From Amylibacter sp. (GTDB lineage: Bacteria > Pseudomonadota > Alphaproteobacteria > Rhodobacterales > Rhodobacteraceae), in contig DAOUQS010000023.1 in the NCBI GenBank assembly GCA_030625465.1, positions 1 through 13,726 of the forward strand: a DNA stretch of 13,726 nucleotides. Reading direction: 5' to 3'. The notes beneath the pieces are model-generated. The model was not told where the DNA came from and ran no database searches. It saw only the letters and a list, made by a program, of their open reading frames with translations. Made by a program: the position numbers and the translations under genes. The stretch's first letter is position 1; each line of letters begins with the position of its first letter. Below, one piece after another: positions 8,039-13,726 of the stretch.

Positions 8039-8290
8039 GATACGTTTTTAACTGCTCTCTTTTAGCGAATCTAAGCGTTCTATCACCGTTTGTAGAGTGG
8101 CTAATACAGGATTAATGACATTAGTTAATGCTTATTATTTAATCATTTCACTACCTATGATTAAATAATAAGCATTATTCCCTATAATTTCAAATAATCC
8201 ATCCCGATTGATTGAACCACCCACCCCCTATCAGCTTATTTACCTGCAACGGCAGCGCGCCACCAAGGCATGCACGGGAAAGAAGGTAAA
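8039..8290. promoter_or_regulatory. Divergent control region between the PBP gene and glnK-amtB
   Basis: This 252-bp non-coding stretch is AT-rich in its centre and must carry the leftward PBP promoter and the rightward glnK promoter. It holds the long inverted repeat described separately, leaving about 113 bp between that repeat and the glnK start. AGAAGGT at 8281-8287 is the glnK ribosome-binding site. I found no GG-N10-GC sigma-54 element at correct spacing and no clear NtrC dyad (TGCACC/GGTGCA), so nitrogen control here is expected from the genes but not demonstrated by sites. Confidence 0.5.
8126..8177. repeat. Perfect 21-bp inverted repeat with 10-nt spacer
   Basis: The left arm 8126-8146 (begins TAATGCTTATTATTT) is the exact reverse complement of the right arm 8157-8177 (ends AATAATAAGCATTA), separated by TTCACTACCT at 8147-8156. 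The arms are about 85% A/T, and pairing stops at the next base outwards. There is no GC-rich stem or following T-run, so it is not a standard rho-independent terminator. It could be a cruciform, a structured leader, a paired protein-binding site or a small dispersed palindromic element; the sequence alone does not decide. Confidence 0.95.
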
Positions 8291-8629
8291 ATGAAACTCA
8301 TCATCGCAACAATCAAACCGTTCAAACTAGAGGAAGTGCGCGAAGCACTGACCCAGGCAGGGGCAACGGGCATGATGGTCACCGAAATCAAGGGATACGG
8401 TGCGCAATCAGGCCATACGGAAATTTATCGCGGCGCAGAATATGCGGTCAATTTTATACCAAAAGTACGTATCGAAATCGTTGTAGCCGACGAATTGGTC
8501 GACACCATCCTATCTGCAATCGAAGAAACCGCAAAAACCGGGAAAATCGGTGATGGCAAAATCTTCGTACTGAACGTCGAAGAAGTGGTGCGCGTGCGCA
8601 CCGGCGAAACCGGCATAGATGCAATTTAA
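8291..8629 (+). CDS. glnK: P-II nitrogen regulatory protein (GlnK type)
   Basis: A trimeric sensor of 2-oxoglutarate, ATP/ADP and (through uridylylation) glutamine, which blocks AmtB when nitrogen is plentiful. 112 aa, exact family length, using the ATG at 8291 preceded by AGAAGGT; an upstream in-frame ATG at 8270 would add MHGKEGK and is not family-like. Seen: the N-terminal MKLIIATIKPFKLEEV, T-loop 37-55 with uridylylation site Tyr51 in YRGAEYAV and Arg47 (the residue that plugs the AmtB pore in E. coli), the B-loop TGKIGDGKIFV with Lys90, and Arg101/Arg103 of the nucleotide site. The T-loop base reads GAQSGH, with Ala38 and Ser40 in place of the common Arg38 and Lys40. GlnK rather than GlnB is chosen because amtB follows 15 bp downstream. 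Confidence 0.95.
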   Translation: MKLIIATIKPFKLEEVREALTQAGATGMMVTEIKGYGAQSGHTEIYRGAEYAVNFIPKVRIEIVVADELVDTILSAIEETAKTGKIGDGKIFVLNVEEVVRVRTGETGIDAI

Positions 8630-8644
8630 CCCAAGGAAACCAAA

Positions 8645-9952
8645 ATGAACTTTACACTCAAAACTTTTAGCCTTGGATTGGCTGCATCTATTGCGCCGAC
8701 CCTTGTGCTTGCACAGGATACCGCGCCAACCGAGGTTAGCTACATCCTGACCACACTACTGTTCCTGATCGGCGGCTTTCTGGTTTTCTTCATGGCTTGC
8801 GGTTTCGCAATGCTGGAAGCGGGCCTTGTGCGGTCAAAAAACGTTACAATGCAGCTGACCAAAAACATGGGGCTGTTCGGGCTGGCTTGTATTTTCTACT
8901 ATCTGGTCGGGTTTAACCTGATGTACCCGGGGGATGCATGGATCATTCCAAACCTGTTGGGCGGATTTACCCCGACAGTTCTTGAACCTGTCGGACTGGC
9001 AGCGGCAGACGCCGATCTGTCATATGCAACTGTTGGTTCAGACTTCTTCTTTCAGTTGATGTTCTGTGCAGCCACCGCATCTATCGTTTCAGGGGCAGTG
9101 GCCGAACGCGTCAAACTTTGGCCGTTCCTGATCTTTACAGTTGTATTAACCGCATTGATCTACCCGATTCAGGCTTCCTGGAAATGGGGCGGCGGCTTCT
9201 TGGACAATGCAGGGTTTCTTGATTTCGCAGGCTCCACCGTTGTTCACTCGGTAGGCGGTTGGGCAGCACTTGCAGGTGCCTTGATACTGGGCGCGCGTAT
9301 CGGCAAATACAAAGACGGAAAAGTCATACCGATGGTTGCCTCCAACCTGCCACTGGCCACACTTGGCACATTCATTCTATGGCTGGGCTGGTTCGGCTTT
9401 AACGGTGGCTCACAACTGGCAATGGGCACTGTTGGCGATATTGCAGACATCAGCCGTATCTTTGTGAATACCAATGCCGCTGCTGCCGCAGGCGCGATTG
9501 CTGCATTGATCCTGACACAGGTGATTTACAAAAAGCCTGACTTGACGATGATCCTGAACGGCGCACTGGCAGGTCTTGTATCGATCACCGCAGAGCCACT
9601 AACCCCAAGCATCGGGGCGGCAACCCTGATCGGCGCAGTTGGCGGTGTGATTGTAGTCTTCGGCGTACCGTTCCTGGACAAACTGAAAATCGACGACGTT
9701 GTCGGCGCCATTCCGGTTCACCTGTTCTGCGGTATCTGGGGCACAATCGCGGTGGTATTCACCAACAGCGACGCCTCAATTGGCACCCAGTTATATTCCA
9801 TCATGGTTGTCGGTCTGTTTACCTTCACTCTGTCAGGTATCGCCTGGTACATCCTAAAGGTAACGATGGGCATCCGCGTCACGGAAGAAGAGGAAATCGT
9901 CGGGCTGGACAAATCCGAACTTGGTATGGAAGCCTACCACATCCAGGCATAA
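8645..9952 (+). CDS. amtB: Ammonium transporter AmtB
   Basis: A trimeric inner-membrane channel/transporter for ammonium uptake. 435 aa with about eleven membrane segments after a cleavable-looking signal peptide (about residues 1-23, cleavage after VLA). Seen: the ammonium transporter signature starting at Asp193 (DFAGSTVVHSVGGW), the pore twin histidines His201 and His359 (in GAIPVHLFCGIWGT), the outer-gate aromatic cluster FFFQLMFCAATASIVSGAVAER, and the conserved cytosolic tail VGLDKSELGMEAYHIQ that communicates with GlnK. The start ATG follows AAGGAAAC at good spacing. It is the second gene of the glnK-amtB operon, and an intrinsic terminator lies 22 bp after its stop. No missing key residue noted. 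Confidence 0.97.
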   Translation: MNFTLKTFSLGLAASIAPTLVLAQDTAPTEVSYILTTLLFLIGGFLVFFMACGFAMLEAGLVRSKNVTMQLTKNMGLFGLACIFYYLVGFNLMYPGDAWIIPNLLGGFTPTVLEPVGLAAADADLSYATVGSDFFFQLMFCAATASIVSGAVAERVKLWPFLIFTVVLTALIYPIQASWKWGGGFLDNAGFLDFAGSTVVHSVGGWAALAGALILGARIGKYKDGKVIPMVASNLPLATLGTFILWLGWFGFNGGSQLAMGTVGDIADISRIFVNTNAAAAAGAIAALILTQVIYKKPDLTMILNGALAGLVSITAEPLTPSIGAATLIGAVGGVIVVFGVPFLDKLKIDDVVGAIPVHLFCGIWGTIAVVFTNSDASIGTQLYSIMVVGLFTFTLSGIAWYILKVTMGIRVTEEEEIVGLDKSELGMEAYHIQA

Positions 9953-9974
9953 GCCCTTACAAACCAACACACTT

Positions 9975-10005
9975 AAAAACCGGCCCTCCCAAGGCCGGTT
10001 TTTTT
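9975..10005 (+). terminator. Rho-independent terminator of glnK-amtB
   Basis: Stem AAAAACCGGCC (9975-9985) pairs with GGCCGGTTTTT (9993-10003) around the 7-nt loop CTCCCAA, with seven consecutive T from 9999. The A-run before the stem could also let it act on leftward transcription. Confidence 0.93.
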
Positions 10006-10056
10006 GTTAGACGAGCGGCATATTTTAGCGTTTCCTACACTAAAAAGGAATCGCAT

Positions 10057-10806
10057 ATGTCACAAACTATCACAAACCTGCCCCACAAATCCGAGCGCAC
10101 AGATATGGCCGCCGCCTTTCGCTGGACAGCCCGCCTGAACATGCACGAAAGCGTTGCCAACCATTTCAGCCTAGCGATCAATGATGACGGCACCCAGTTC
10201 CTTATGAACCCCAACCAGATGCATTTTTCACGGATCAAAGCCAGCGACATGCTGTTGGTTGATGCCAATGACCCCGAAACCCTAAAAGGCCCAAATGCGC
10301 CCGATCCCACCGCCTGGGGCCTGCACGGCGCCATCCACCGGTTTTGCCCACAGGCACGTTGTGCCATGCACGTCCATTCCATCCATGCCACGGTTCTGGC
10401 CAGCTTGGCCGACAGCCGCTTGCTGCCCATCGACCAAAACACCGCTATGTTTTTCAACCGCTATGTCATTGATGAACAATATGGCGGTCTGGCCTTTGAA
10501 GAAGAAGGTGCGCGTTGTGCCCAGCTGTTTGCCAACCCGCAACACAAGGTTATGATCATGGGCAACCATGGCGTGCTGGTCATCGGCGATAGTGTCGCAG
10601 ACACATTCAACCGTATGTACTATTTCGAACGTGCCGCCGAAACCTATATCCGCGCCCTGCAAACCGGCCAACCCCTGCGTATCCTGTCCGATGAAATCGC
10701 CGAAAAAACCGCTTGCGAGCTGGATGAATACCCTGAACAATCCGAAAGACACCTGTCAGAGCTTAAGGCCATTCTGGATGCGGAAGCATCAGATTATGCT
10801 GCATAA
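10057..10806 (+). CDS. Class II aldolase/adducin family protein
   Basis: A 249-aa protein with the zinc-dependent class II aldolase/adducin fold, related to L-fuculose-1-phosphate aldolase and ribulose-5-phosphate 4-epimerase; its substrate is unknown. Seen: Asn35-His36-F-Ser38 (NHFS, phosphate/substrate loop in the family), metal-ligand pair His105-V-His107-Ser in AMHVHSIHATVLAS, and third ligand His171 in GNHGVLVIG. The segment before the ligands reads TAWGLHGAIHR; in fuculose aldolase the catalytic acid Glu73 lies at the corresponding place, and no Glu is present here. The catalytic chemistry may therefore differ, as in adducin-like or other non-aldolase members. AAGGA lies 7 nt before the ATG. 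The stop is 35 bp before the DMT transporter gene, and the two probably form an operon flanked by terminators. Confidence 0.9.
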   Translation: MSQTITNLPHKSERTDMAAAFRWTARLNMHESVANHFSLAINDDGTQFLMNPNQMHFSRIKASDMLLVDANDPETLKGPNAPDPTAWGLHGAIHRFCPQARCAMHVHSIHATVLASLADSRLLPIDQNTAMFFNRYVIDEQYGGLAFEEEGARCAQLFANPQHKVMIMGNHGVLVIGDSVADTFNRMYYFERAAETYIRALQTGQPLRILSDEIAEKTACELDEYPEQSERHLSELKAILDAEASDYAA

Positions 10807-10841
10807 AACGCCCAAACTTAACGGATAATTCTATAAAGCCA

Positions 10842-11714
10842 ATGCGTATCCTTAAAACAGACAATATGATCGGGGCTGCATTCATGTGCGGCTCAATGGC
10901 GGGATTCGCCCTGAATGATGCAGCGATCAAAACCGTTGCATCTGATATGAATGTCTATCAGGCGATCTTTATTCGTGGGCTGTTCACCGTGCTTTTCATT
11001 GGCAGCATGGCCCTGTTCAGCGGCACATTCAAAACCCTGCCAAACCGTGCCGACAGCAAACTTATTGCATGGCGTTCCGTGGCCGAGGTCGGCGCCACCA
11101 TGATGTTCCTGACCGCCCTTGTAAATATGCCCATCGCCAATATCACGGCAATTCTGCAAGCCCTGCCACTTACCGTTTCGGTAGCCGCCGCCATATTCAT
11201 GCGTGAATACTTCGGTTGGCGTCGCGCCGTTGCCATTCTGATCGGGTTCATCGGCATATTGATAATCGTGCGCCCGGGGGCAGACGGTTTTAATTCTTAT
11301 GCCCTGTTCGGCTTGGGCGCGGTCGCCTTCGTTACATGGCGAGACCTGACCGTGCGACGCTTTTCAACAAATGTATCATCACTGTTTGTCTCTTTCGTCA
11401 CAGCTGTCGTGATCACCACCGCAGGCGGCATTGCCACGCTCATAGCCGGTGAATGGACACCCGTTTCAAATTTTGAGCTGGCGCTTTTAGCCCTTGCCGC
11501 CCTGTTCCTGTTCGGGGGCTATTACGCATCAGTTTCCGCCATGCGCGTGGGTGAAATTGCCTCTGTTGCACCGTTTCGCTACACCATTATGATCTGGGCC
11601 ATCCTGCTGGGCTGGTTGATCTGGGGCGATATTCCCGACGGCTGGACACTAGTTGGTATGACCATTGTCATCACCATGGGGGTCTATACGCTGTGGCGTG
11701 AACGTATGGGTTAG
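10842..11714 (+). CDS. DMT superfamily transporter (EamA family)
   Basis: A 290-aa inner-membrane protein with about ten hydrophobic segments in two EamA repeats, as in RhaT/YdcZ/RarD-like drug/metabolite transporters; members often export amino acids or other metabolites, and the substrate here is unknown. Seen: GSMAGFALNDAAIK in the first segment, IRGLFTVLFI, a first repeat ending around FGWRRAVAILIGFIGILIIVRP, and a second with VGEIASVAPFRYTIMIWAILLGWLIWGDIPDGWTLVGMTIVI, the typical end of the second EamA domain. The start at 10842 has only a weak ribosome-binding site (ACGGATAA well upstream); Met9 (10866) is an alternative. It probably shares a transcript with the aldolase-family gene, so transport of that enzyme's substrate or product is a reasonable guess only. 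A terminator follows about 40 bp after the stop. Confidence 0.92.
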   Translation: MRILKTDNMIGAAFMCGSMAGFALNDAAIKTVASDMNVYQAIFIRGLFTVLFIGSMALFSGTFKTLPNRADSKLIAWRSVAEVGATMMFLTALVNMPIANITAILQALPLTVSVAAAIFMREYFGWRRAVAILIGFIGILIIVRPGADGFNSYALFGLGAVAFVTWRDLTVRRFSTNVSSLFVSFVTAVVITTAGGIATLIAGEWTPVSNFELALLALAALFLFGGYYASVSAMRVGEIASVAPFRYTIMIWAILLGWLIWGDIPDGWTLVGMTIVITMGVYTLWRERMG

Positions 11715-11754
11715 TTTTAAACGGGGCTGACTTAATGCTTCTTCTAATGAACAT

Positions 11755-11787
11755 GGGGGAATGCTCGAAAAACGCTTCCCCGTTTTT
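11755..11787 (+). terminator. Rho-independent terminator after the DMT transporter gene
   Basis: GGGGAA-T-GC (11756-11764) pairs with GC-TTCCCC (11774-11781) with one bulged T and the loop TCGAAAAAC, followed by G and TTTTT to 11787. The orientation and T-run place it as the terminator of the aldolase-DMT transcript. Confidence 0.8.
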
Positions 11788-11946
11788 ATTTCAGAAACCC
11801 GCCCTCACGTTTCAGAGATTCCGCTAACCTTTTATCTATGGCAAAGCGCCATACGCTTGCCATACCGTTTCCATACACATTTCAGACCCTGTAAACGGGT
11901 CGCAGAAAACACCTTAATGACCAGTACGCCCAATTAACGAACGGCC
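11788..11946. other. Spacer downstream of gyrB with hairpin and periodic CCATAC repeats
   Basis: No gene is seen here. A hairpin spans 11837-11864: TATGGCAA(A)GCG pairs with CGCTTGCCATA, one bulged A, loop CCATA. It is not followed by a T-run on either strand. A smaller dyad GACCC/GGGTC lies near 11884-11900. The hexamer CCATAC occurs at 11849, 11860 and 11871, exactly 11 bp apart; the first two overlap the hairpin. gyrB, which ends at 11947, lacks an obvious intrinsic terminator unless one of these dyads serves. Confidence 0.6.
11849..11876 (+). repeat. Three direct repeats of CCATAC at 11-bp period
   Basis: CCATAC occurs at 11849-11854, 11860-11865 and 11871-11876, separated by 5-nt spacers GCTTG and CGTTT. 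The spacing is close to one helical turn, so the copies face the same side of the DNA. The copies are short and chance is possible. Confidence 0.7.

Positions 11947-13726
<1,780 letters not shown>

Noticed and set aside
8111..8170. CtrA-type TTAA-N7-TTAA sites in the PBP-glnK spacer
   Set aside because: Several TTAA words exist, but the neighbouring spacings are 9 and 10 nt or much longer, not 7; they reflect AT-richness and the inverted repeat.
8200..8275. Sigma-54 promoter for glnK-amtB
   Set aside because: The closest resemblance (TGGC...TTGC on the minus strand near 8245-8262) has the wrong spacing and points away from glnK. No GG-N10-GC element was found.

Overview
The window reads as an ordinary chromosomal segment from an alphaproteobacterium, most likely a marine Rhodobacterales (Roseobacter-type) organism. 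This is inferred from protein character: the alphaproteobacterial FemAB-like/DUF482 protein, a Tat-exported MlaC, GlnK with a GAQSGHTE T-loop, and GyrB with the large Toprim insertion. It also fits the moderate base composition and dense gene packing. Twelve protein-coding genes are supported, two of them cut by the window edges. I see no tRNA, rRNA, CRISPR array, transposase, phage gene or pseudogene.

Layout: (1) 1-1153, minus: FAD/NAD(P) ferredoxin-reductase-type oxidoreductase, C-terminus off the window. (2) 1245-1733, plus: Prx5-type peroxiredoxin, divergent from gene 1. (3) 4413 to 1730, minus: a tight four-gene operon (RidA family, glycerophosphodiester phosphodiesterase, FemAB-like acyltransferase, pterin carbinolamine dehydratase) with overlaps or gaps of about 11 bp or less. 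(4) 4549-5920, plus: mlaA and mlaC, translationally coupled, for outer-membrane lipid asymmetry. (5) 5933-8038, minus: class A penicillin-binding protein (PBP1A family). (6) A 252-bp divergent spacer holding a perfect 21-bp inverted repeat. (7) 8291-9952, plus: glnK-amtB, ammonium sensing and uptake, closed by a strong intrinsic terminator. (8) 10057-11714, plus: a class II aldolase/adducin-family protein followed by an EamA/DMT-type exporter, closed by a second terminator. (9) A 232-bp spacer with a hairpin and an 11-bp-periodic CCATAC triplet. (10) 11947-13726, minus: gyrB, whose N-terminal ATPase part lies beyond the window.

Functionally the window mixes envelope maintenance (MlaA/MlaC, PBP1A, possibly GDPD and the FemAB-like protein), nitrogen control (GlnK/AmtB), metabolite damage control and redox (RidA, PCD, peroxiredoxin, flavoprotein reductase) and DNA topology (GyrB). 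I found no convincing undescribed system. The items most worth a second look are the long perfect inverted repeat upstream of glnK, the GlnK lacking the usual Arg38, the aldolase-family protein lacking the usual catalytic Glu, and the compact RidA-GDPD-FemAB-PCD operon.
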